A stretch of DNA of 64,000 nucleotides, from NCBI RefSeq assembly GCF_932526225.1, contig NC_064046.1, positions 3,782,001 to 3,846,000 on the forward strand, written 5' to 3'. Numbering within the stretch: the first letter of the stretch is position 1; the number at the start of each line of letters is the position of its first letter. Shown in pieces: positions 36,801 through 51,300 of the stretch. The notes beneath the pieces were generated by a model, which was not told where the DNA came from, did no database searches, and saw only the letters and a list, made by a program, of their open reading frames with translations. A program made the position numbers and the translations under genes. The stretch comes from Nematostella vectensis. Its lineage: Eukaryota > Cnidaria > Anthozoa > Actiniaria > Edwardsiidae.

Positions 36801-39800
36801 TACTTAGGTTGTGATTGTGATGTCAGTCTTCGTGTAAGTCTTGATATGGGTAAAGTATTTACTTATACAGGTTGTGTTTGTGTTCTTAGTCTTCGTGTAA
36901 GCCTTGACATGGGCAAGGTTGTGTACTCTTGGATGATCGCTCATGATAAGGATATCCCCGGTACCGTTGTACGGAGCAGCACCATCCCTGAGGAACTAGG
37001 CCGCATTGGCTACCTTCTGACAGACAAGACAGGCACACTGACACAGAATGAAATGGTGGGTACTCGCTCACAAACCCCCATCGAAAAGCTGGTTTATTAC
37101 CCACACGTTATGAGCCTCAGGTTGTTCCACCACTTACAAGTTATGGGCCCCAGGTTCTTTCCACCACTTACAGGTTATGGGTCCAAGCCTTTCTCCAAGG
37201 TTCTCCCACCACTTACAGGTTATGGTCCCCAGGTCTTTCCCACCACTTACAGGTTATCGGCTAAGGTTCTCCACCACTTACAGGTTATGGGCCTCAGGTT
37301 CTCCCCACCACTTACAGGTTATGGACCCTAGGTTGTTCCACCACTTACAGGTTATGTGCCCCAGGTTCTCCCACCACTTACAGGTTATGGGCCCCAGGTT
37401 CTCCCCACCACTTAAATGTTATGGACCTCAGATTCACCTTACCACTACAGGTATAGGCCCCACGTTGTCCCACCACTTACAGGTTATTGGTCCAAGGTTC
37501 TCCCACCACTTACAGGTTATGGACCTTAGATTCATCCTACCACTACAGGTATAGGCCCCAGGTTCTCCCACCACTTACAGGTTATATGCCTCCAGGTTCT
37601 CCCACCATTTACAGGTTATGGTCCCAGGTTCTCTCGCCATTTACAGGTTAATGGGTCCAAGCTTTCCCTTTAGTCGGTAGAAAATACAACATTTCTTATA
37701 AAAGGAAAATCCAAGCATTAAACTTCTGTGTCCCTTCAAGATATTTCAATTAGAAATATTTCGTTCGTTCATTCATGAAATCTCTCTAGAAATAGTGATC
37801 ATGGTCTGGTGAATAATTGATTATGTACTATTTGAAAAATAACTTCCTCTTCCTTCTTGTCGAATAAATTAAATTGATGAGTGGTTTTAAAGTCCACTCG
37901 CCTGTTCTTTTTTTGCATTTTCTAAAGCCGGCGATGCATATATACTTGTAAAGCACGGAAATTGAACTAGCTTATCAGGAAGTCCAGTAAAAGATGCTAG
38001 GGTAGAATAACATAGATTAGTAATTTAGTAATAAAAAAAACCGCAAGAGGGGGGAATAATTTTATATTTTCCCCCCATAATTTCCCCATAACTTTTAAGT
38101 TTTAAAATTATTTTTCCCCCAGGTATTCAAACGTCTTCATCTTGGGACCGTCTCATTCGGAACAGATTCTATGGAAGAGGTATTTGTTACCAACACCTCT
38201 TATTGTTTTCATTTAATATTGAAAGGTACACGATGGGCTAAAATCTCAAATAACCATCTAAAAACAAAGTTTTATACTTTATTTACCAAATCCAATCGAA
38301 AATATCTTATTGGTTTCCGCAAACCAGCCGATGGAAATGGATGCTTTTTCGCACTTGGTTCTTTGCTAGGATGACAAAATGGCGGCCGACAGAGGCTGTT
38401 TAAGATTTATAATATGAATATAGTGAGAAGTTCATCACCTTTCTCACCAATGGTCCTTTTCTATAACATGATTGGAATTTTCTAGCCTCAGTAAAGAGTG
38501 TTTCTAAGGGGAGAGGTTAAAGCAATAGTTTTCTCGGAGGTAGAGTAGAGACACAGGTGGATACAATTCAGCTGGGAAGACTAAATGAGAGAAGGAGGAG
38601 AATTTGTAGAAGCTTTTTGTCGGGGCTAGGAGGTTCAGCTCAGGTTACTGGAGGGAAGGGTGTAGGGTCAATCGGGAGAAGGGAGAGAGGAAGGAGTAAT
38701 CGGCGGCACCAGGGCCCTTTATAGGGCATAGATGTTAATGTAGGTTGAAGAATGGCCCTTCCTTTACGTAAGAAAAGCATAAGCTGGCGGCCAAACTAGC
38801 AAGATATTTTGCTTCACTTGATGATAGTTTTACACTTTTTACAGGTAAAAACTCATCTCAAGTCATCTTATGCAGTGGGGAGCAGCACGGCATCACGAAA
38901 GGCCGCCGCAAGCATCGCGAAGGTACTACCATCACAGACCTGTATTTTCAACTGAAATGTATAGTACCGCTCACGAACATAGGGACACTGTTCGCGAAAC
39001 TTTCGCGAACAACGTTCGCGAAATTCGCGAACATATAGACTGTTCGCGAACAGATGCAAAATAAACGGTTTGACGAACGGTAACGTGTGATCCAGGGCTT
39101 AATAACAGCTGGAACAGCGAGAAGCCATTTATTTGACAAAGACTTGTATTAGACAGAGAATTAGGTCTGTTCGCGAACACTGTGTTCGCGAACATCAGCT
39201 GTTCGCGAACGTTGTTCGCGAATTTCGCGAACAATTTCGCGAACATATGTCCACATGTTCGAGAGCGGTACTGTAGAACAACCGTGGAGTGAGGCCCAAA
39301 AGTGCCATAGGGAAACCAACATGCATCATTTCAAATTCAATAGACCGTTTTCACGATGTTGCGCGCGCATCCAAAATGCCCCAGACTGGCGGGCCACAGC
39401 TATGATCTAAAATGCGGACGAAGGGGAGTTTGACTTAAGCGCCTAAACTCCGCGAAAAAACACTCTGGCAGCATTTTCTATAGCTTCTTCTGTAAACCCC
39501 ACTTCGTACGCAATTTCAGATCAGGTGTGCCTACTCTATAGACGACTTTGAAAGGGACTAACATCACATGACTTTTTGAGTGGCACACTCGTGAGCGTTT
39601 CTGCTTTTTTCGGTAAACAACCAAAAGCAACTTATTCGGTTCTTAAGAATTAGTCAGAAATAGCTAATTTTCTTTTCTTTTTCAACGCCCCAGGAGTCTC
39701 GGTCGCAGCCATTGTTGTGTTTATTTTTGACTGAGTTTGTCAACAAAAAGGTCACGTGATTTCTTAGATCGAGTCTATTGAAGCAAATATCTTCCCTCAT

Positions 39801-42227
39801 ATCTTCCACATAGTTTTTTCATTGCCTCATCGGCCCGCACCGGCGCTTAGTTACTTTATCTCTTCCCTTTCATGTTCCTTTTGTTTCATCACCGACTTGT
39901 CCGTTTTGCTTCAATCTTTACCTCATTGTCTTCGCCTCACTACCTCGCTGGCTTTCTGTCCGTTATTTCATGGTCATAACCTCGTTATCTTGTTGGCCTC
40001 ACTTCGCGGTCTCGTCGGGTTAACTCCGTTATCTCTTCGGATCCGAAATGCCAGCATCGCTTTGAATTCTTCCCGAAAGCCAGCGTTCATCACTGAATAG
40101 ATCAGCGGATTCACGCAGCTTGCCAAGCCCGCGCATCCTGTGTAAACAAGATAGACCCATCGATCTTGGGAAAACTGACCATTGATCGAGTTTATAACGT
40201 CGATGGCAACGAATGGGCTCCAACAGACAAGAAAACCCAACAAAATCGCGAATAACATTTTAGTTAGTTTTATCTCGGAGATGCCAAATGGCCCAGGCGT
40301 TTCTTCTCGAGCGTCCTGGACCGCGACCTTATTGTGATTACGCACGGACTTGTATACTTTATAATAGCAAAACGTTATCGTACAAAAAGGCAGAAACACC
40401 ACTAGTGTAATCGTAGAAACAGCGTAGAGAGTGCTGGCATTATTTAAGTCGAAGAAGCACATTGCCTTACCAGGGTGATAGACGTAGCGATGGCCCGTTA
40501 GTAAATAAATGATAGGAGGAAGAAAAGCAAGTCCCCAAACAAGAGATATTCTCCTTAGCGTAGACGCGCGGGTAAACGTGGAAGCGTATCGTGACGCAGT
40601 CCAGGTTATTTTGCAGTAACGGTTAATTGCTGTTAGCATTATCGTGAGAAGCGACACCGTTCCTAGAAATGTCCCTATGAACCCCTGGTATTGGCAGAGG
40701 GCATCCCCGAATACCCACTTGCCCGCGATCACTGTTACAAGACTCAGCGGCATTCCTATAGAAGCCATGAGCATGTCGGAGACAGCCAATGAAATGATGT
40801 AATAGTTTGGTATGGTTCGAAGGCTGGGTTTTCTGCGAACGGCCCAAACAACCAGTAAATTTCCGAGAAACGCGAGAAGTTCCAGGAAGGCTGCGCCAAA
40901 GCACTCAATGAACTTGAGCCAGCTTTCTCTGTTAGCGACTTGGCGTGTCAGGCGGTTGTGGCCAGTTTCTAGCGTTTCGTTCATGTTCTTTGTTAGTCTC
41001 GAACGGGCTGTTTTTATCTGCCTAAAAATGCGAATTTTATACTTAAGTTAGCAATGCAAAATAACATCGAGAGGTTCTCTGGTTTAGTTATTTAAAGGAG
41101 GAGCGTCACGGTAACTCGCAAGACGGGAAGCCTGTGAACTATTTTTCAAAATAGCCAATCAGAGATGCCCATTATACGAGAGTATCGGGTAACAAAAATT
41201 GCAAGATAATCGCGTTAGTTAATTGTACTGTTTGTTATGACTCAAACCACCTGAGAAATCTCTGGGTTTTTTTATGAAATAAGCGGTCCCTGGAGTTACG
41301 CTTCGGTGCATTGCGTGGCTGAACAAACAAATTACACTTCTCTACTAACAAAATATTCTAACTTTGCCGGTTATTCTTCAAAGGTGATGATTGTGACTGT
41401 GACTAGGAATAAGCAGAGACCACCAGTAGCAACAATATCCGAGATAAAGAGGAGAGACATATGCAATAAATAAACCTTGCACTAAAAGTCTTACCAATCA
41501 TATTATTCGTGTCAGCATTGAATATTCGCTTACCCTTCTATTAAAGATGCTGAGTATAGATACTGAACTACAGATGGCAACTAAATGTTTAATACTTAAT
41601 GTGTTAAACTGTGGAACTAAAGCTTCGTGGATAGACTTTCATAGCCTTAACAGTGCTACGCGCGCTTACCCCTTACCAGTATAGATACTGAACTACAGAT
41701 GGCAACTAAATGTTTAATACTTAATGTGTTAAACTGTGGAACTAAAGCTTCGTGGATAGACTTTCATAGCCTTAACAGTGCTACGCGCGCTTACCTCTGC
41801 TATACTCGTTCTCAGCAAACGCGCGTGTCAAGATAAAAAAAAAAAACTTCGCTTTCGAAATTGTTTTTGGTGGACGTCAATTAAGCCTTTTCCATCCAAC
41901 TCATATTAGTGTTTGTTGAGTGGTTGCAGAAAATCATTGCCTTGTGTTTGCTCTTTCTTTTTATTTTCCAAAAATAACCTTGCCGGTAAAGAGCCGCCAT
42001 TTTGAAAAAGAAGAAGGCTGGTGTAACAACCAAGTGAGGCTAGTTCTGCCTTTTTATAAAGTATTTTGTGTATGCTTTGGAATCATTATTTTTCCATTTG
42101 TGTTATGCAACTCAACCATCTGTCGCATGGCAGTATCTAATGAAATATTTGCAATGTTCAACTTTAAGCGTTTTTAATTTCTTTGCCATATTCCAAAATT
42201 AAAGAAAAAAGAAAAACACAAAATAGC

Positions 42228-42306
<79 letters not shown>

Positions 42307-45300
42307 CACACACACAAATCTGAAAGACTTAAGTTATCATTTACTTATCAAAACTTATGACTGCTTACCACTAGCTTAGTAAAACGACAGAGTTGTTAAT
42401 GTTAGAAGTGTAAAATTTGTGCTTTATTGGTCCTTTTTAAGGTTGTTCTGTGTGATCCTATACACGGATATATTCGGTAGTATATCATTCAAATCTGGCC
42501 AAAAAGATGATGGATTTGGCAGGCTTACATTATATACTCCACTTACGTGACATTTTTTTCCGCTGTACCGAATTTTATTCCGTTTCTGTGGATCTGTTTC
42601 CGTTTTTTCCTGGCGTAATGTTTTCTTTTCATCTTTCATATCTGTTCATGGATTCGTCTTTTGTATAGTGTTAATTGCTCTTACCATTTTCTTTCAGATA
42701 AGCAGATGTTGCTATGTTCATGCATTCATTTTTCGTATTCCAGTGTTTTTTTTTCTGCTTTTACAACCCTCTTTTAAATAAACATATCATGCTATGTTTA
42801 TGAATCCAACTTTTGTATTCCATTGTTTTTTTTTTTCGTTTTACCACTCTCTTTTAAATAAACATATCATGCTATGTTCATGAATCCATCTTTTGTATTC
42901 CAGTGTTTTTTTTCCTTTTAAAACTCTCTTTTAAATGAACATATAATGCTATGTTCATGAATCCAACTTTTGTATTCCAGTGTTTTTTTTTTTCGTTTTA
43001 CCACTCTCTTTTAAATAAACATATCATGCTATGTTCATGAATCCATCTTTTGTATTCCAGTGTTTTTTTTTCGTCTCTTTTAAATTAACATATGCTCGTG
43101 CTTGCATCAGATCTGATAGAAGTTTCATTTATTATAAAGTTTGTAGTTTTATTAATCTGTCGCAATGATATTACTTGGCCTACTGTTTTAAATTAATTTC
43201 TCTTATACAAACACGTCCAGAGTGACTCACTAAATTTGCACTTCCTAAATGAAAAACTTCCACATTTAATTTTTCTTACTTTAATAGAATTGTTAAACTC
43301 TGGAACTCTACTTGTAAGACTGCAACCCCTGATAAAGTATATTTAACTTTCAAGTGTTTTCTAAAACAGCTCTTTTTCACCGAATTCGTAAGCACTTTTA
43401 ATCATGATCCAAACTGCACCTGGTCTATTGTCCGTTCTTGTGGATGTCACCGTTCTTGACTGTTTCTGTTTTGATTTGTCGCTTGTTTATTTTTTTCTAC
43501 TCGTATTGTGATTTGATTGTAATTTAATCTCTGGGTGCTGAACCTCGCATGGGACAGGGTCCTTTTTGTGATGACCTTTTATGGGTTAATACACAATAAG
43601 CAACAGCAACAGCAACAACAACAACAACAACAACAAAAACAACAAAAACAAAAAGTTTGAATGTGTTAAAACCAGTTTATCGTGAATAAACTGCGTATGA
43701 ATATAGACCGTTAGAGTTTCGCAGGCCTAACACGTAACCCCGTGTCCCGTAAAACCTACCGCAGTTTGCTCGAATTCCGAACTCCAGACTGCGAATTCTC
43801 TTCTGTCAATTCAGGGAGCGACTATTTGATAAATGAGCGGTCGGAAATTTTAAAAAGGCGCCAAATCAAAGCGAATGTTGTTACTAGCAACATGCATTCT
43901 TCCTAAGATGAAGGGTTACTGATTCAGTTCAAGATGGGCAAACGTTTTGCACCGCTTGTTTCTATAAGTTGCCGCGAGGCAGTCTGCACGTATATACAGC
44001 GGGTATGCTTTCAGGTCTATATTAAATACGCAACAGACTGTTGTTCTGTCCTTCTAATAGCGTTTAATGAGTTCGCGCCGGCAGTGAAGGATTATACAGT
44101 CTGTAACAACATATATTATCAATACCTCGCGGTATCTGCGTGTGCGGCAAAGCGATATTGTACAACGTTTTTTGATATAGCTGCATCTGTTATGCCAACG
44201 ACGATAACGTAACTTTACTATGTCACGTTAGATTGCGTTACTCAAAAGTAACTTTTTGTTTTAAGGTACGACGCACGGTTGTAACGCGAGTGCACGAAGC
44301 GGTCAAGGCACTTGCGTTATGTCACAATGTCACGCCAGTCACGGACGACACGGATCGCTCGCGCCAGGACTCCGTGGCCAGTGAAGACAGCGGTGCAGAG
44401 ATCTTCAGTGGTCAAGGCGATGTGGAAAGACCAGCAAGAAAGGATGTCGTGTATCAAGCGTCTAGTCCTGACGAGGTATGTACAGGAACAGCCATCATAA
44501 TATGGTGAGCCCTGGCTTTTCCCGGTCTATTCGGTAATCCTGTGCCTTGTGATGTGAAGTGGCCTGGAATCCTGTTGGCCCTCCATTACCTCTTATGGCT
44601 CACAGGAGACCCTAATAGAAAACCTTAAACTAGAATAAAGCGAACTCATTTGCACGCGTCAGTCAAAATCGATCTTAGACCCCGACCTTCTCCTAGAACA
44701 GCCACAGATGGTGACTGTATATTTGCTTGTTTTTAGTTAGCTGTTACATGGTTACATGTGAAACAATAGTCTTTAATGGATTTTGAATGACATGCCCCGT
44801 ATTTGCTAAGATTAGACAGCGCTCTTTCTGATTTTCTTTCCTCTCGCGACCTCCTCAGATCATTGCTTCGTTCTTTACACTCAATTTGTTTATTGTCAAA
44901 CCCTTGTACGTCAATCACCAGGTTGCCTTGGTATCATGGACCGAGGAAGTCGGTTTGACACTTGTTCATCGTGACCTATCGAGCATGCGCATACAAACAC
45001 CCGCTGGCCAGACCTTGGTCTTCAGTATTCTCCAGATTTTCCCGTTCACATCCGAGACCAAGCGAATGGGGATTATAGTTAAGGTAAGCTATTGCCATGG
45101 AGACGTGATAACCTTTAGGCAAAAGTCATTGCCATGGAGACGTGATAACCTTTAGGCAAAAGTCATTGTTATGGAGAAGCTCTTCAAGTGTGAGAGCCTG
45201 GGGCCGGTTCCTGAAAAGAGGATTAGCTCTAATCCAGGCATAAATCTGCTCTAATCTGGGCATAAATTTAAACCAGGATTTAATCGCATTCCTGAAAGCG

Positions 45301-48300
45301 GGAATAGCGCTAATCTAGGCATAAAATCGGTATAACTTCATACCACCTAGCGAGGAGGGTATAACTCGCTAATCCGGGAATAGAAGTCGAGCAACAAACA
45401 AAATGGCGGACATGTTATTGTTTGGTAATCTTGCAGGAAGGCCTGCTCAACCGCGTCGGTTCCGTCATTTCCGCACAGGATTAGATAGCGATTCGGTAGC
45501 GATTCTATTCGCTATATTGCGGACTTACTTTCACCACAATTAGCGAGGAGCACAAAGAGAAACCATGCACTGAGTCCGACCTTGCAAGTTCTTGTTGCTC
45601 TTTGGTACTTTGCCTCAGGGAATTTTCTTGAGGTTATAGGGGGCACATTTGGACTTCCAAAGTCTACAGTATCACGGTTTATTACTGACGTTTCAAAAGC
45701 ACTTGTTGCCAACAAAGAAGAATCCATTGCTTGGCCAAGCGACGAGGAAAAAACACGAATCAAAGAGGCGTTTTTCGCAAAAAAAGGGTTTCCTGGAGTG
45801 ATAGGCTGCATCGACGGCACTCATGTTCGCATTCAAGGACCTCCCAGGAACGAGAACGACTTCGTAAATAGGAAAGGATTCCATTCAATCAACGTTCAAG
45901 CCATTTGTGACAACAAAGGTGAGTCAAGATTTATAATAAATAAGAGTAATGGGGAGGGGAGGGTCCTTTGCTAAAATTTGTCTTCGGCAGACGAAATTGT
46001 ATATACGGTAATTCAATACTGCTTCGATATTGGTTATGTTGTACAATTTCCATTTCAAATTGCACGTTAAATGTGAGTAAAGAAAGTTAGTGAGTAAAAT
46101 CTTTATTATATATGTGAAGGGGGAGGGTCGACTAAATAAATGAACCTAAACCTTTTTTTTGGTGGTGGTGGTGGTAGTGGTGGGGGGGGGGGGTGGGGAT
46201 GGGGGACCAAACTTTTTGGGGTATAACAGCCCCCTGTTATTAAATTAGATCCACATTCTGCTCCCTAATAGGTCCACCCTTTCTAAATTACGAACTGAAT
46301 TTTCTCAAACAAATAATCACAGCTACTGTATTTTATACTGTATTATTAATTATCCACGATCAAAGAATACTGTCAAATGAACTATCTTTTAGAAGATTTG
46401 TTTTCTGTCATCTCATCAAGCAGATGAAAAAGAGCTTTTGTAATAAATAGAAAGACTACTTGATTTTAATTTCTTGTTGCTGTTTTTTTTTTCCACTCTT
46501 AGGGCTATTCACCAATGTTGTAGCCAAATGGCCTGGAAATGCCCATGATTCTTTCATTTTTCAAGACAGTGGAATACACGACAAGCTGCAGCTGGAGCAC
46601 AAGAGCATCGAGGATGGTGTTCTAATTGGTGATAGTGGGTATGGCTGCAAGCCTTTTTTAATGACCCCTTTCCCTCACCCTGAAACCCCAAAACAAGAGG
46701 CCTACAATGAAGCACTGGGAAAGACAAGGGTGAAGATTGAACAGACATTTGGCAGATTTAAGCGGAGATTCCATCTCATGCATACAGAGATCAGGGTAGA
46801 TCCCTTGTAGGCAACCCTCTTAATAGGGGCTTGTGCGGTTTTGCACAACATTGCTATTATAAGAAGTGATGTTTACAATCCTCCCCATGGGGTTGTCTTT
46901 GAGGATAATCAGCCAGAGGTACCCCCCTATGAGGGACCGGAGGATGGTCTAAGGATCAGGGAGTACATTTGCCAGAATTATTTTTAATAGTTTTAATGTA
47001 TTCAATACTTTATTAGAATGATGGACTACTTTTACAAGTTTGTATGTCAAAGAATGCTTCTTATAATAAAAAGAATACCCATATGAATGAAAGATTGGGT
47101 ACTATAAGATTTTAAAGATTGTAAATTTAAGACTATAAGATTGTAAATTTCTAAAGATTATGAATTACAATGGAGGGAAATTGACAAATAGACCATTTTT
47201 CCTTTTCTTTTCAAAAAAGAAACAAAATATAAATTAGAAAAAAACTTAGGCAACACCTGCAAATTTACAGTCAATTTATGGCGTTAGGCTTAATAAGGCT
47301 TAATACATTATTAATAAAAGATGAAATTTAATCTGCAAATTCCATCAAAAGCTTTGAAAAAAGATTGCATTTTCAAATACAATACTCACTAAGGATTCTC
47401 GCCGGCATGTGTAAGGGAGTTGGAAGTTGGGGACCATGGTAAGCTGTACTATCGTGTCAAAATTTCAAATACTGTAAAACTGCTGCAAATGTGTGCAAGT
47501 CCAAAAATACTAGGTTCAAACATCCCAAGAAATTGGCTATCAATAATCGATAAAAAAGCCAACACTTCTTTGTCGAAATAGCATAGTGTTCTGATCATGA
47601 TTTTTCACCAAGAGTGATGGCAAATTAATATTCATTAATTATCAACCATTGAGTTTTGAATTACTTTTAGGATGTTGCTCAGATTAGAGCTAATCTAAAA
47701 GCAAAATCAAACTCACTTTGAGTTAACGGGGAGTTTGAATTATCCTAGTTCAAATGTCAGTAGCAAATTCACAGCTGGCCCAGGAATGACTTTGTAAGGT
47801 TACCTTATTTTTTTATTAGATTTGAGTACCCACTCTACTACCTGAATCCCTAATCTTCCAGTTATCATGCCTGAATCTTTATAGGCTCTGAGCATGTAAC
47901 GTCATGTGCGCTACGGCGGCTGTCTTTAGACTTTGTTTGGAAGGTTTGGAAGTGTTAAAGGCATGTATCAAGCAAAGAGCAGATATTTTGACTGAACATG
48001 TGCTGTGGGCATTTTTGTGGCAAAATTTGGCTTTCGAGTAAAAGATAAGCTTGCTACCACTTCAAACCCTAATTTCTCACTGTGTCATGAAGGTATTTGG
48101 CTCTCAAATTATTCTAGAGTATGCATTGAGAGTTTGCATTGACTTTGCCTGCGATTTCAACATTTATTCATAACTTTTCTCTACACCGATCATGACACAA
48201 AGTTAGCCCCAAGAGTTCTAAATAGATTCAATGCTAGCCAAAAAATATGTTTTAAAATGACTTCAGATATTCTTGTTGACTGTACAGTTTACGTATAATT

Positions 48301-51300
48301 GTCATTGTCTTTGAAGTATTTTTTAAGGCTTTTATTCATTATTTTTAACTGGAAGATGTCATCCTGTGAAGTGTCTTGTAGACTTTACTCTCTTGGAGAC
48401 TTTGCTTTATATTTACACTTGCTTGTTTGATTTTTATTGCCATGGGATCCATTCTGACTAGATCCGTCAACATTATTATAAAACTTGAAAAAAAAATCCA
48501 GATTACGATTCTCACTAGCCGAAAGCAATGCACTGAATCTCTTTGAAATCCAAACATGGCCAACTTGCCCAAGATAGTCTCAAACATGACATCATTGCTC
48601 AGAGCCTAAATCCCAAACCCTAAGAATACTATTCCAAACAGCTTGTAAAAAAAATCTAAAGAGTTAAAGGTCTTCAGAATTAGATATTTTCAAGACCCTT
48701 AACTCTTGAGCTACTTTCTCCTTCTTCATTATTAAATACTGCAGGGTGAGTAAGTCATCTGCAGTGTACCTTTTCTTTCTCTTGTTACTCTTAGGGACAG
48801 GGGCTTCAGCAAGGACAGCAATAGTCGGCTCTTCTACCATATCATCAAATGCAATTGTGGGGAACTCATCACCCACTACATCTTCTGATGTTTCCAGCAG
48901 TTCTTGGTAGATATTTTTTCCTACAGTAATAAAGTAAGACATCAGAGTAGCACACACATTGAATTTAGAGAGAAATGCATTTACAGCGTCACCAGTAAAA
49001 CCGCACTGTTAGTTTCAGGGAGTTATTTTTACTCCACTCAGAGAGTAAAAACTACTCTTTGCGATGGAGTACTTTTAAAGGAGTAATTTGAACTCCTTTA
49101 TTGGAGTAAAAACTACTCTACTGAGGAGTATTTTTTTTGTTTACTCCCTTAACGGAGTAAGTTTTACTCTGCTTAGAATTAGTATCGAATGTTTCTTAGA
49201 AAAAGAGTAATTTTCACTCTTGTTGGTCAAATAATGGAGTAAAAAGTACTCTTTTCTGGGGGGTAATTTTAGCAGAGTAAAAGCTACTCCAACTATCTGA
49301 ACTGAAAAGAGTTATTTTTACTCCAGATGGTCAAGAAATAGAGTAAAAAAGTACTCCTTTGAGGGGGTAGGTTTTGAAGAGTAAAAACTACTCCAGCCAT
49401 CTCGTGTTGAAAGAGTAGTTTTTACTCCAGCTGTATCTTTTTAGAGCAGTAACAAACCACACCAAATATATAAAATAAAGCGAGTCGTTTTTTTACTCTG
49501 AATTAGCTGAATTTAAGAAGGAAAACGATAGTCTTTATTATATAAGACAACAGATAAAAATAATAATTTATCGTATTTATTGTTGAGACAAGAAACTCTA
49601 CCCTATGCCTAGAAGTTTCCTAAGATTTCCTAAGTTCGATCAAAACAACAAAATATGATTAAACTTCCTAAAAATTCCTAGGATTTCCTAGTATAAGCAG
49701 TAGACCAGAAAATCGGAATAATTTGGATAAGAAAATCTTAGGAAGAAGATTTGAAGCATTCTACAATTTAGGAACTCTTAGGAAATTCTTAGGAAATCCT
49801 AAAAGAACATTTTCAATACAAGAACAAGCCTCACCATACTTGCATATATTTTCAGCTTTACTACAACAATAAGAAATGTAATCAAAGACAGACATTGGAC
49901 TCGAACATGAGTTTTATGTGTCGATATGTGGTGTACTTTCAGAATTCGCTCAGAATAATTAGTACTGCATTGAAAAGAAAGATAGGTAGGGTGATAATTG
50001 CATAAAATTCTTAGATCCGATTTGAACATTATAAAATCATATATATTGTTTCTAATAGAAATGCTACTTGAGATTATAGAAAAAAGAAGTCCCGCTTTGC
50101 AGATAGAAGACGGCTCACCAGGGCCCGTAAAAGCAAAATGTATCGGGCGTTCCTCGCTTTAAGGTCCGAGAGGGGCTTGGGCCCAAGGCGCAAAATCGTA
50201 ACGGTCGAACGAAAGCCATCATCACAGCCTCCAAACAGATAGCCGTTTATTCCCGTCTTTTCTACGCGTAATTAACCTTTTTTAAGGATTTGATGGCAGA
50301 AAATGGATTGAAGTAAAAGGTTAGTGTGTAATGGGCTTTATAATGTGATAGGTTCAATAGTAAATGTGATTTTTGCGACCAACTTCAGCATCAAATCATC
50401 GTTCGTGAGCGGATTTCTCGAACTAGACTGATATGTTTTGTGATTCTTTGTTATCTTCCAAAGCAATACTACCTTCTGATGTGTTTCTCTTATTATCTTC
50501 GCAGGACATTATGATAGAGATAGTAAAATGTGCTCGAGTTGCAAAGCCAGAAAAGAAAGAAGTTTGAGGTATAAGGAATGTATCAATGCTTATAGTTATT
50601 CACTAATCACTGTACTTACATCTAAAGCGCCTATGCTTTATAAACTGTTACTTGAAGCACAAAATTGAATAACTTAGCTTAGTAAAAACCTAGTAATCAG
50701 TCTTGCACCTAAAATTTGTCCAGATATTTATTTTGAATATCTAATGATACTGTATTTGGTTTTTGTCCGTATATTCTGATCACAGTAAACCCTGCATATG
50801 AAGAACCTAGTTATCTTTTCAAGCTAGCCTACCAGGTTCAAATTTAAATGGTGCATATAGAGGCATTAGGCTTCTAGCTTCTTATCTGAATATACAAAGA
50901 TGAAGGAGGAGGCAGTTCTTTTGGAAAAACGTAATGACGCCAAAAAGGGTAATGTTCAAAAGCTGTTAAAGTTGTTATAGAAAAATAATATTGTGTATGT
51001 TTGTTTCAGCTTTGTTATGTTGGAACACTTGTTAGTAATTTTGTCCTGGATACCTTATGTCAAATGACTATTATTTTTCAAACATTTTTTCAACTTATAT
51101 TTTTGTTATTTTTTAAACTGAATTGTTTAATTAAAATGATTTGTCAAATTCATAATAACGTCTTTTCCTTGGTGTTTCTAAATTACTCTTATTTCTCCAG
51201 TATTAACCCCTGAAGTAGGTAGAGTTTAAACGGCCATTTTGTCAAAACAGGGGGGAGGGGGTTGAAATCACTCCATTTGATAACTCTATTAGTGGGGGAA

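Noticed and set aside
37177-37554. 125-codon frame following exon 14.
   Set aside because: Consists of the 34-bp minisatellite; the ATP9-like reading frame leaves at the donor 37056.
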